In this document: in pieces, positions 22,700-30,277 of the stretch | Layout: each line of letters starts with the position of its first letter | Position numbering within the stretch: the stretch's first letter is position 1 | Made by a program: the position numbers and the translations under genes | The notes under the pieces: generated by a model | The model's input: the letters and a program-made list of their open reading frames with translations, nothing else | The model's database searches: none | What the model was told of the DNA's origin: nothing | Assembly: GCA_016215705.1 (NCBI GenBank) | Contig: JACRIR010000043.1 | Location: 1 to 31,669, forward strand | Direction: 5' to 3' | DNA length: 31,669 bases | Source: Candidatus Poribacteria bacterium | GTDB taxonomy: Bacteria; Abyssobacteria; SURF-5

Positions 22700-24769
22700 T
22701 TAGAAGATTCCAAACCAGCGCCAATATCCGTAGAACGCCCACGCCCACATTACGACCAGCGAGATGATCAAAATGGCGGTGCCGTGCTTCAAGAAGTCCA
22801 TGTTGGTCACTAACTGTTCGCCCGTCTCCGGGTCCTTCGCGAAGCTGTAGCAAATGGCGTTGTTGGGAGTCCCCACAATAAACATGAACGCGAATGAAGA
22901 AGCGAAGGCCGTGGCAAGCCCGACCATTATGGGTGACACTCCCGATATCGTCGCCATAGGCACAGTGATCGGTCCAACGGCGGCCACGGTTGCGCCGTCG
23001 CTCATGAAGTTGGTGATGATCCCGCTTATCAGGCTGGCGGAGACGGCCAAACCGGTTCCATTCTTCATGACTTCCGGCAATGCGCTCACGAAAGTGTCTG
23101 CTAGCCATATCGCTCCGCCGGTCATGGCCAGCCCGGCGCCCGTCGCGGTCGCGGCCGCGTAGAGAGCCACCACGTCCCAATGGATGCCAGCAACGTCACG
23201 CCAGCGGGTGATGCCGAGAATATTAAGAAGTACGACGGCGAGAACGACCGGCCCGCCCATCCCGTATTTGTCACTGAATCCGCACCACAGGATGACCAGC
23301 AGTACAAGAACACCGGCTGTGAGGTATTCCTGCCTGGTCATCTTGCCGATCTTTTCGGATTCTCGAGCGATCTCGGCGGCCATATTGAAATTCTTGACTT
23401 TTATTTTTCTGCGGAAGACGATATAGAAATACAGCCCGATGGATATCGCCAACACCGGCACCAACGGAAGCCCGATCTTTACCCATTGACCGAAGGTCGG
23501 CGCCATGCCGTAGTCGGAGAGAATACTGATCATGACGGCGTTGCGCCCGCCCGCCGCAGGAGAGCCGGGTCCGCCCACGTTGGCGGCGAAGGTCAACATC
23601 AACATCATCATCACGATCAGATCGCGGTCCTTCCTCAGCCCTGCAGATTTGATTATCGCCATGTATCCGAGCATGAAAATGGGCGCAAGAAAAGCGACTA
23701 ACGCATGTTCGGAGAGGAATCCCGCTGTGACTGCCAACAGAGGCGGGAAGATGAAGAGGAGCTTGGTCACGGACGTGCTTGTTCCCAGCAACAAGGAACC
23801 TATGCGGCGGTCAAGGCCCGTCTTGCCGATTGCGTTGCCCATGGCGAGGACTCCGAAGACGAATATGACCGAGTCTTTGGCAAACGCCGCCGCCAGCTTG
23901 TCCGGAGGCAAGATGCCAAAGAAGTACATGGCCGCGCACACCACCAGCGCAGTCATGCCTACCGGTATTGCCCCGCTCGCCCAGAACACAACGGACATCG
24001 CCAGGATTCCGACCATTACCCGTGCCCTGAACGAGGTTTGCTCGAGAGTGAGAGGAATTTTGACTTCCGTTCCGTCAGGCTGGTGAATCTTCTTCGTCCA
24101 TCCGGCTTTTTCGCTGTAGAAATGGGGAATGGTCTCTCCCGTCTTCATTTTACGGTAGTCTGCATAGCCCATGAGTGGCTCGCCGATGATGTCCGTTTTC
24201 TGCGCCGAAAGCCAACCCTCCAGTTTCCGCGGAGTGGGCATGATTGCGAGGAGCCCGAAAAGGAGGAACCCGAGTATAATGAGGCCGGGCCGTCTATTGT
24301 GCGCGCCTATAAGCCATTTCCTTATGTTGTCCTTCTTTACGTCCGGAATCTCATGGCGCGCCATTGCATAGACCCGTTCCTGCCGGGCCGCATCGATCAC
24401 TTGCACAAGTTCATCGAGAGCGCAAGGTTTCTGAAGATAATGGAACACGTCGTACTTGCCGGTGACACGCGCCGATTCCGTGCTGCCGTGACCGGTCAGC
24501 ATCACCACCTGCACCTCCGGCCGTATCTTCTTGATCTCCTTCAACGTTTGGATGCCGTCCATATCCGGCATCTTTTGGTCGAGCACAACGACCTCGAGGT
24601 CCGTATGCCGGATTATCTTGATGGCATCCTGCCCATTGTCTACGTCGAGGACCTTGTAACCGCGGACCTCCAACTGCTTCTTTGTCGCGATTCTGAACTG
24701 GTTCTCGTCGTCGACTAGAAGCACCTTGGTCACACCGTCCGCGGCCTTGACTGCGGTGTTCTCAGACAT
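22700..24769 (-). CDS. Receiver domain fused to a DASS/SLC13-type transporter
   Basis: The 689-residue single frame joins two normally separate proteins. Residues about 14-128 are a complete receiver (Asp20-Asp21, phospho-acceptor Asp64 in VVLDQKMPDMDG, Thr92, Lys114 in LQKPCAL). A linker leads to a first membrane helix (about 162-178), an extracytoplasmic loop of about 70 residues, and a multi-helix carrier (about 248-689). The carrier keeps DASS-like features: GGPGSPAAGGRN (about 399-409), TNFMSDGATVA in the second hairpin, and FIVGTPNNAICYS near 631-643, close to the sodium:sulfate/dicarboxylate symporter signature. The canonical SNT residues are altered (GRN, SDG), so substrate or ion coupling may differ. 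ATG 24769 follows GGAGG by nine bases; a GTG at 24775 is less well spaced. It overlaps the upstream kinase stop by eight bases. Phosphorylation of the receiver by that kinase probably gates or targets the carrier. Confidence 0.88.
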   Translation of the reverse strand: MSENTAVKAADGVTKVLLVDDENQFRIATKKQLEVRGYKVLDVDNGQDAIKIIRHTDLEVVVLDQKMPDMDGIQTLKEIKKIRPEVQVVMLTGHGSTESARVTGKYDVFHYLQKPCALDELVQVIDAARQERVYAMARHEIPDVKKDNIRKWLIGAHNRRPGLIILGFLLFGLLAIMPTPRKLEGWLSAQKTDIIGEPLMGYADYRKMKTGETIPHFYSEKAGWTKKIHQPDGTEVKIPLTLEQTSFRARVMVGILAMSVVFWASGAIPVGMTALVVCAAMYFFGILPPDKLAAAFAKDSVIFVFGVLAMGNAIGKTGLDRRIGSLLLGTSTSVTKLLFIFPPLLAVTAGFLSEHALVAFLAPIFMLGYMAIIKSAGLRKDRDLIVMMMLMLTFAANVGGPGSPAAGGRNAVMISILSDYGMAPTFGQWVKIGLPLVPVLAISIGLYFYIVFRRKIKVKNFNMAAEIARESEKIGKMTRQEYLTAGVLVLLVILWCGFSDKYGMGGPVVLAVVLLNILGITRWRDVAGIHWDVVALYAAATATGAGLAMTGGAIWLADTFVSALPEVMKNGTGLAVSASLISGIITNFMSDGATVAAVGPITVPMATISGVSPIMVGLATAFASSFAFMFIVGTPNNAICYSFAKDPETGEQLVTNMDFLKHGTAILIISLVVMWAWAFYGYWRWFGIF

Positions 24770-26552
24770 TTGCACTCTCCTCCGTTTGGTTTCGCGGGAG
24801 CACGATTGTGAATGAACTGCCGGCGCCGGGCATGCTTTGCACCTCGATGCGCCCTCCCACTGCCTGCACTATGCTTAGACTGATGCTCAGACCCAATCCC
24901 GTCCCTTTACCCACATCCTTTGTGGAATAGAAGGGCAGGAATATTTTCTCCATCTGTTCCGAAGTCATTCCCTTGCCTGTGTCCGTGATCTTGACCCGCA
25001 CCAACTTATCATCATGGCTTGTTCCAAGTGTGATCGCTCCGGACCCTTCGAGCGCGTCGCGAGCGTTGTTGACTATGTTGAGGAATACCTGTCGCATCTG
25101 ATCGGCGTCCAGCATGATTTCGGGAACGTGCGGGTCAAAGTCTCTGAACAGTTGAATACCCGACACCGAAAACTCCTTTTCCATCAGGCCGCTGACCACG
25201 TCCTCCAGAAGCCTGTTAACGCTGCACGAAGTCAATCGAGGCTCGTTTTTCCTCACGATACTGAGCAGTTTCTGAGTGATATCGCGCGCGCGGAATACCG
25301 CCGTGTCTATATGGTCCAACTCTTTCCTGATTTTCTCGGGCGAGCAGTCCATCCCGAACTGGGGGTCGAGCATGTCTCTGATTACCCCGCTCTCAGCCGA
25401 AATGATGGCCAGGGGATTGTTAATCTCATGGGCCACGCCGCCGGCCAGTTCGCCCACCGATACCAACTTGGCGGCATGGAGCAGTTGCGACCTTAGTTCC
25501 TTCCTGGACAAATCTGTTTCTTCCGCGCGCCGGAGGAGTTTGTTCGTTATCAGCCACACTGCGGCGGACATCACTATCACAAGCGCGAACGTGGCGGCAA
25601 TCAATATCCGGCGAGCCCTGTACATTTGAGCGTAGGCGATTCTGAGAGGCTGATTCACCACGAGCACCCAGGGAACCTCTTTAAGCCATGCGTAAGCCAT
25701 CAGCTCAGCGTCGCCGTTGGTCTTGACTTCATTTGCTCCGGATACGGCTTCGCGGGGCGGCATATAGTCGCTGGAATCCAGCACCCTCCCGCGGTCGGGG
25801 TCAACGACTTGATATTTGCCTTCTTTGTTGATCAGCGTCGAGTTTGCGCCCTTGCCGCGGCCGATAGTGCGCAGAAACAAGTAGAATTTGTCGGGATCGA
25901 GCGTGGCGCGCATGACGTAGGGGTTGCCGTCAAATATCTGTTTGACCGCTATTGTGAAATGAGGTTTTTGCCGGAAACCGAGATAAATATCACTGATATG
26001 GTAGTTCTGATCGTGATCGATGAGCGTCCGAAACCATGTTTCGCCGCTGTAATCTTTGCCTTGAAGATAAGCATAAGGACCGGCATAGCCGATCTGTACG
26101 CCGGAACCCTCGAGGAATCCGACATCAACGAATGCATCGCTCATCTCGAGTAAACGCTCCAGGTTACGGCGCATGTTGTCCGGGGTGGGCTCCAATGTGA
26201 AGTCGTAGCGATGAAACAGATTGAAGATGTTGACCACCCGTTCTTGCAGAAAAAGATCGATGGTGTTCCGCTGGCTCTCGGCCAAAGTCGTCAAGTGCAG
26301 CTTGCCGCTTTCTTTCAGCGTAAAGTTGAACTGCATATGAAAATAGAGCGACATGATTGCAAGCGGAACCATGAACGCGGTTAGAATCGCTGCCTGGAGA
26401 TTCCGCCGCAATCGGCGATAATATTCCTCTGTCGCCGAGCGGGAAGTGGGCCGCAAGCCTCTTCCTTCGTGGACGTTCTTCTTTTGGTTGGTGGGCATCC
26501 CGGTGCTCCGCACTGTCACCGCCACTTCCTCCATTTGATCCTTATTCGCCAT
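24762..26552 (-). CDS. dCache sensor histidine kinase, partner of the receiver-transporter
   Basis: The 596-residue kinase has a cytoplasmic N-terminal extension of about 50 basic and polar residues, helix 1 (about 52-72), a periplasmic dCache domain (about 78-305; GFLEGSGVQIGYAGPYAYLQGKDYSG is cut short here to its hallmark GYAGPY at 155-160), helix 2 (about 315-338), His375 in GVAHEINNP, and an HATPase domain with NIVNNARDAL, DTGKGMTSEQ and GKGTGLGLSISLSI. AGGAACTA precedes ATG 26552. It is the first gene of the signalling operon, downstream of a strong sigma-54 promoter, and overlaps the receiver-transporter gene by eight bases, which makes that fusion its likely phospho-acceptor. Its sensor domain resembles that of the 20446-22185 kinase. 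Confidence 0.92.
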   Translation of the reverse strand: MANKDQMEEVAVTVRSTGMPTNQKKNVHEGRGLRPTSRSATEEYYRRLRRNLQAAILTAFMVPLAIMSLYFHMQFNFTLKESGKLHLTTLAESQRNTIDLFLQERVVNIFNLFHRYDFTLEPTPDNMRRNLERLLEMSDAFVDVGFLEGSGVQIGYAGPYAYLQGKDYSGETWFRTLIDHDQNYHISDIYLGFRQKPHFTIAVKQIFDGNPYVMRATLDPDKFYLFLRTIGRGKGANSTLINKEGKYQVVDPDRGRVLDSSDYMPPREAVSGANEVKTNGDAELMAYAWLKEVPWVLVVNQPLRIAYAQMYRARRILIAATFALVIVMSAAVWLITNKLLRRAEETDLSRKELRSQLLHAAKLVSVGELAGGVAHEINNPLAIISAESGVIRDMLDPQFGMDCSPEKIRKELDHIDTAVFRARDITQKLLSIVRKNEPRLTSCSVNRLLEDVVSGLMEKEFSVSGIQLFRDFDPHVPEIMLDADQMRQVFLNIVNNARDALEGSGAITLGTSHDDKLVRVKITDTGKGMTSEQMEKIFLPFYSTKDVGKGTGLGLSISLSIVQAVGGRIEVQSMPGAGSSFTIVLPRNQTEESANV

Positions 26553-26635
26553 TAGTTCCTGTCGCTTTCTATCTCGGCCATCAAGTGACTGCGTCGGTAA
26601 TCCTGCCGGGCAACGTGCCTCGGTACCTTAAATTC

Positions 26636-26652
26636 AGCAATTGTTGTGCCTA
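26636..26652 (-). promoter_or_regulatory. Sigma-54 (-24/-12) promoter of the kinase/receiver-transporter operon
   Basis: Read on the minus strand the element is TAGGCACAACAATTGCT. It has GGCAC at -24, TTGC at -12 and exactly ten bases between GG and GC, a near-consensus sigma-54 promoter. It lies 84 bases before the kinase ATG, and the NtrC-type activator gene is directly upstream. Confidence 0.75.
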
Positions 26653-26715
26653 ATCCCGAACCGCACTTCCTACCCCAGGCAGTAGTGCAAAACTACCTTA
26701 AATGACGCCTGAACA

Positions 26716-26730
26716 GCGCAAAAATTGCGC
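26716..26730 (-). promoter_or_regulatory. Enhancer-like palindrome for the sigma-54 activator
   Basis: GCGCAA-AAA-TTGCGC is a perfect 15-base palindrome about 65-95 bases upstream of the -24/-12 element, the usual place for an NtrC-family dimer site. The likely ligand is the Fis-type helix-turn-helix of the 26908-28338 activator. Confidence 0.5.
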
Positions 26731-26907
26731 GCTCAGAGGGATTTGGACGGGTAACTCAGAGGGTTTGAGACTACTGGGTGACGGAACGCTTTACAACCTG
26801 TAAGAAATCCTGACAAGCGGATTCATCCGACGTCGGAGAGAATTGCTTTGAACAATCGAGGTTGTGGAGATAATGCGGTCGAACGAAAAGACTGCGGTGA
26901 CAGGTAG

Positions 26908-28338
26908 CTACTCTTCTTCAGCGCCGCCGTTATGTGTGAGCCCACACTTGTCCATCTTGGCATGGAGCGTAGGCCTCGAGATTCCGAGAAGCTTGGCGGC
27001 GCGGGTCCGGTTGCCATGAGTGAGCTCGAGCGCCTCGCTTAATAGGACGTAAGTAAGGCGGTCGATCAGGCTGGAAAACAAATCGTTGCGGCCACCGGCG
27101 ACGAGATTCTCGCGAACCCACTGTCGAAGAGCCGTATCCGTAACTTCGGAAGTCTCAGCGCCCTGCCCGGCGCTGTTCGATACGGCATGAGATATGTCTT
27201 CCGGACGGATAGGATAGCCGCGGCTGAAGATCAGCGCTTTCTGGAGGGCGTTGGCGAGTTCCCGCACGTTGCCCGGCCATTGATGGCTCTCAACAATTGC
27301 CCTTGCCTCGGCTGTCATTCCGGGGTTATCAATACCCATTTCCCTTGCGAAACGAGCAAGGAAATAGTCGCATAGAAGAGGCGTGTCACGCCTGCGGTCT
27401 CGTAGGGGAGGCAACTCGATTGTGACTACCTTGAGGCGATAGTAAAGATCCTCTCGAAAACGCCCATCAGCAAGGCCTGCTTCAAGGTCGCGATTGGTAG
27501 CCGCGATTATGCGGACATCCACCGGAATCGGCTCGCGCCCGCCTAGGCGTTCGATGCTTTTCTCCTGGAGCAAACGAAGTATCTTCGACTGGATACTAAG
27601 CGGCATGTCGCCAATCTCGTCAAGGAAAACCGTTCCGCCGTCGGCCTGTTCTATTTTTCCGACCCGCCGGTTGACCGCTCCTGTGAAGGCGCCTTTTTCG
27701 TATCCGAACAGCTCGCTTTCGAGTAGAGTCTCCGGAATCGCCACGCAGTTGATAACGAGGAATGGCTTGTCGGCGCGCAGACTGTGCTGATATATCGCGC
27801 GGGCCACCAACTCCTTGCCCGTACCGGACTCGCCCCGGATGAGCACGGTTGCATCGGTCGGAGCCACCCGGCCGATCGCCTTGTACACCTCTTGCATGGG
27901 CTGGCTTCTTCCTATGATCGCGTCAGGGTGGGCGGTCTCAGGGACGACGTCGATTTCTACGCGGGAGCGCATGAACCGGCCCGCCTCAAGCGCTTGTTCG
28001 ATGACCGAAAGTATGTCCGGTATCTCGAATGGCTTGAGCACGTAGTCGAAGGCGCCCAGCTTCGTGGCCTCAATCGCGGTGTCCGTTGTGCCGAAAGCCG
28101 TCATGATAACAACCGGAAGCTTGGGATCGAGTTCGCGCATGGCGCGAAATGCCTCCAGCCCGCTTATCCCGGGCATACGCACGTCCATAATAACAAGGTC
28201 CGGCGTCTTTTCTCTTATCGCTTCAATGCCTGCCTCTCCGGTCGCCGCCGTGCGGACCTCATACCCCTCCTCGGTGAGCAATCGGTCGAAGCTCTGCCTC
28301 AACTGAGAATCATCGTCCACAATGAGAATCGAACTCAC
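26908..28338 (-). CDS. NtrC-family sigma-54-dependent response regulator
   Basis: The 476-residue protein has a receiver (1-115; Asp8-Asp10 cluster, phospho-acceptor Asp52 in IMDVRMPG, Lys102 in LKPFE), a sigma-54-interacting AAA+ domain (about 140-370) with Walker A GESGTGKE (169-176), the sigma-54 contact loop GAFTGA (216-221) and Walker B VFLDEIGD, and a C-terminal Fis-type helix-turn-helix (HGNRTRAAKLLGISRPTLHAKM). All catalytic elements are present. The start is GTG 28338 after GGAGG. Its receiver has KPF rather than the KPC of the other four, so it belongs to a different lineage and is probably phosphorylated by the 494-residue kinase just upstream. A -24/-12 promoter before its own start suggests autoregulation, and another lies before the transporter operon that follows. 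Confidence 0.95.
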   Translation of the reverse strand: MSSILIVDDDSQLRQSFDRLLTEEGYEVRTAATGEAGIEAIREKTPDLVIMDVRMPGISGLEAFRAMRELDPKLPVVIMTAFGTTDTAIEATKLGAFDYVLKPFEIPDILSVIEQALEAGRFMRSRVEIDVVPETAHPDAIIGRSQPMQEVYKAIGRVAPTDATVLIRGESGTGKELVARAIYQHSLRADKPFLVINCVAIPETLLESELFGYEKGAFTGAVNRRVGKIEQADGGTVFLDEIGDMPLSIQSKILRLLQEKSIERLGGREPIPVDVRIIAATNRDLEAGLADGRFREDLYYRLKVVTIELPPLRDRRRDTPLLCDYFLARFAREMGIDNPGMTAEARAIVESHQWPGNVRELANALQKALIFSRGYPIRPEDISHAVSNSAGQGAETSEVTDTALRQWVRENLVAGGRNDLFSSLIDRLTYVLLSEALELTHGNRTRAAKLLGISRPTLHAKMDKCGLTHNGGAEEE

Positions 28339-28359
28339 AGGGCCTCCTCAGAGAGCGGG

Positions 28360-28375
28360 TTCACGGTCTACAGTT
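28360..28375. repeat. Short dispersed repeat TTCACGGTCTACAGTT, copy 1
   Basis: The 16-base sequence is identical to 31174-31189, followed here by a diverged second unit (caccgtctacggttg). Both copies lie just after or before gene ends. It is probably part of a small genome-wide non-coding repeat. Confidence 0.5.
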
Positions 28376-28421
28376 CACCGTCTACGGTTGAAGGAAAGCA
28401 ACTACCGCAAAAAGTCTGCTA

Positions 28422-28439
28422 ATGCAAAGAGCCTGCCAA
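28422..28439 (-). promoter_or_regulatory. Sigma-54 (-24/-12) promoter candidate of the activator gene
   Basis: On the minus strand the element reads TTGGCAGGCTCTTTGCAT: TGGCA at -24, TTGCA at -12, ten bases between GG and GC. It lies about 85 bases before the activator GTG, between the kinase and activator genes. An inverted repeat AGCTGG/CCAGCT (28442-28460) adjoins it upstream. Confidence 0.55.
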
Positions 28440-28521
28440 CAAGCTGGACTCGTGCCAGCTACCAGATCGCCGGGAATCATTCATCACGCATCATTCCTCA
28501 TTCATCATCGACTGAGCACTC

Positions 28522-30006
28522 TCATGCCGCTTCTTTCGCGACCGGAAGTGTGATGATGAAAGTTGTCCCCCAACTTTCTCCAGACCGCAAATCCAGTTGG
28601 CCTCCATGCTCCTCCACGATTCGGGCTGCAATTGCCAGGCCAAGTCCGGTTCCGTCTTCCTTTGTGCTGAAGAAAGGCTCCATGACCTTGTGGCGAATTG
28701 ACTCGGGAATGCCGGGGCCTGTGTCTGTAATCCGCACCAGGACGGCCCGGCCGATTTTCTCCGCGACGGCGTCCTCTTCGGCAATGGTAATGTGCCCGCC
28801 TTTGCCCATTGCCTCGCACGCGTTAACGATAAGGTTGACAAGTACTTCCTTCAATTGTTCGGGGTCAGCCTCGATAGGTGGAAGAAACTCTGCCCTCTGC
28901 CGCTCGACCTTCACGTTATGGTGTTCGAGCCGGCTCTGAAGCAACTCCAATGTCACGTCAACCACGTCCGAGACGTCAATTTTTCGCATCTTGAGTTTCG
29001 GCGGTCGGGAGAACTCAAGGAAGTTCCTTACGATGGTGTCCAAATGGCGCATTTCTTTGGATATCACATCAAAGTCCGTGGACTGATTCGGCGTCAGATC
29101 GAGCGTGCGCTCCAGAGAAAAAAGCCTCAGCTTGATCGAGGTCATCGGGTTCCGAATACTGTGAGCCACTTCCGCCGCGAGCTTGCCCACGAGAGCCATT
29201 TTCTCCGATTGCAGCAGCTTCTCCCTGCTTTTCTCAAGCTCGACCTGTGTATGGTCCACGTCTTCTATCAAGCCTCGGACACGACGATTTAGGGCCACCA
29301 TCTCGTTAACGTTTTCCGAGGTCGCGCCGGATTGGCCTGTGTCGAATGCGAGCCTCCGAATCGGACCCAATATCTGAAATACGAGAACAATCGACAACAG
29401 ACCGCCCAGGAAGACAGCCGCTGACATCGCTGTCGCCGCGATAATCCTGAGCCGTCCCGCCTCCACTCGTGTTTCTTCCCATGTCAGATTGATCCGCTTG
29501 CTGTGGATGTTCTTGTATTCCTCACACAAGTTGAGAATCTTGAACAAATTACTGCGCACTTCCTGATGCAGCCGGGCGCCCTCCTTTTGCTTGCCGGACC
29601 TATAAAGGGCAATCACCTCGTCCTTTTGCATGACATAATCATTATATTCTCTTTGAATCAATGAGAGAACGCTTCTGCCTGATGCCGTTTGATCAATTTC
29701 CTCAGCCGCCTTGAGCCGCTCAGCAAAAGCCTCGCGGTACTTTTTCAGTTGAGCAAGCCATTCAGGATTCCCGTCGAGGAAATAGTATGAAACGAACCCT
29801 CTTTGGTTCAGCAGCGCGGTCTCCAATTCTTCTGCCGCCTGCAACGCTGCGACGTTCATTTCAACGACGGAAGTAAAAAGTCGCTCCATTCGAAAGGTGT
29901 ACCACATCATGACCGCTCCGCCGCCCAACGTAATCAGCACGAGGGCGGCGAGAATGAGAAACACGCGGCCGCGCAGGCCAAACGCGCTTGAGAAGTTGAA
30001 GGGCAC
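28522..30006 (-). CDS. Sensor histidine kinase, probable partner of the NtrC-type regulator
   Basis: The 494-residue protein has helix 1 (about 13-36), a helical periplasmic region (about 40-185; GFVSYYFLDGNPEWLAQL) of the four-helix-bundle or CHASE3-like kind, helix 2 (about 188-212), a HAMP-like linker, a helical stalk, His282 in EVAHSIRNPMTSIKLRL, and an HATPase domain with NLIVNACEAMG, DTGPGIPESI and DGTGLGLAIAARI. This organisation is typical of kinases paired with sigma-54 activators. The start is GTG 30006 with AAGGAG six bases upstream. It precedes the activator gene by 183 bases that include a -24/-12 element, so the activator may have both read-through and its own transcription. Confidence 0.92.
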   Translation of the reverse strand: MPFNFSSAFGLRGRVFLILAALVLITLGGGAVMMWYTFRMERLFTSVVEMNVAALQAAEELETALLNQRGFVSYYFLDGNPEWLAQLKKYREAFAERLKAAEEIDQTASGRSVLSLIQREYNDYVMQKDEVIALYRSGKQKEGARLHQEVRSNLFKILNLCEEYKNIHSKRINLTWEETRVEAGRLRIIAATAMSAAVFLGGLLSIVLVFQILGPIRRLAFDTGQSGATSENVNEMVALNRRVRGLIEDVDHTQVELEKSREKLLQSEKMALVGKLAAEVAHSIRNPMTSIKLRLFSLERTLDLTPNQSTDFDVISKEMRHLDTIVRNFLEFSRPPKLKMRKIDVSDVVDVTLELLQSRLEHHNVKVERQRAEFLPPIEADPEQLKEVLVNLIVNACEAMGKGGHITIAEEDAVAEKIGRAVLVRITDTGPGIPESIRHKVMEPFFSTKEDGTGLGLAIAARIVEEHGGQLDLRSGESWGTTFIITLPVAKEAA

Positions 30007-30178
30007 GAATTACTCCTTATCGGGCGCAGAGATACCTTTATCTCTGGGGGATTTCCCTTGAAACAATTCTACCAATATTGACCTGAACGGGTCAAGCTCA
30101 ACTCCCCTTGACACGCTCAAATCCCTTGGCCCAGAGCGCCGAGGAGAAGAGGACTTTGGTCTTGGTTCCACCAGGCGA

Positions 30179-30207
30179 TTGACATTCCCACCTGAAAGAG
30201 GTAAATA
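30179..30207 (+). promoter_or_regulatory. Sigma-70-type promoter candidate for the metalloenzyme gene
   Basis: TTGACA (30179-30184), a 17-base spacer and TAAATA (30202-30207) lie 70 bases before ATG 30278. The -35 is a full match; the -10 is partial. Confidence 0.5.
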
Positions 30208-30277
30208 ATAGTCCAAGCCAAAATTTCTTTCGTCCTATTTGTGATATGCTGTGTCACTCGTTTTACCGGATTCATCT

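Larger units (their letters stand above)
26553..26907. other. Regulatory intergenic region ahead of the kinase/transporter operon
   Basis: No gene seen. The minus strand carries a -24/-12 promoter (26636-26652), an inverted repeat GTAGT-GCAAA-ACTAC (26682-26696) and a perfect palindrome (26716-26730) at enhancer-like distance. The right-hand part, after the activator stop at 26908, shows no clear terminator. Confidence 0.6.

Noticed and set aside
22185-23180. 331-codon frame as a long receiver protein
   Set aside because: The first part is an arginine/glycine-rich shadow of the transporter gene; the receiver begins at ATG 22676 behind a ribosome binding site.
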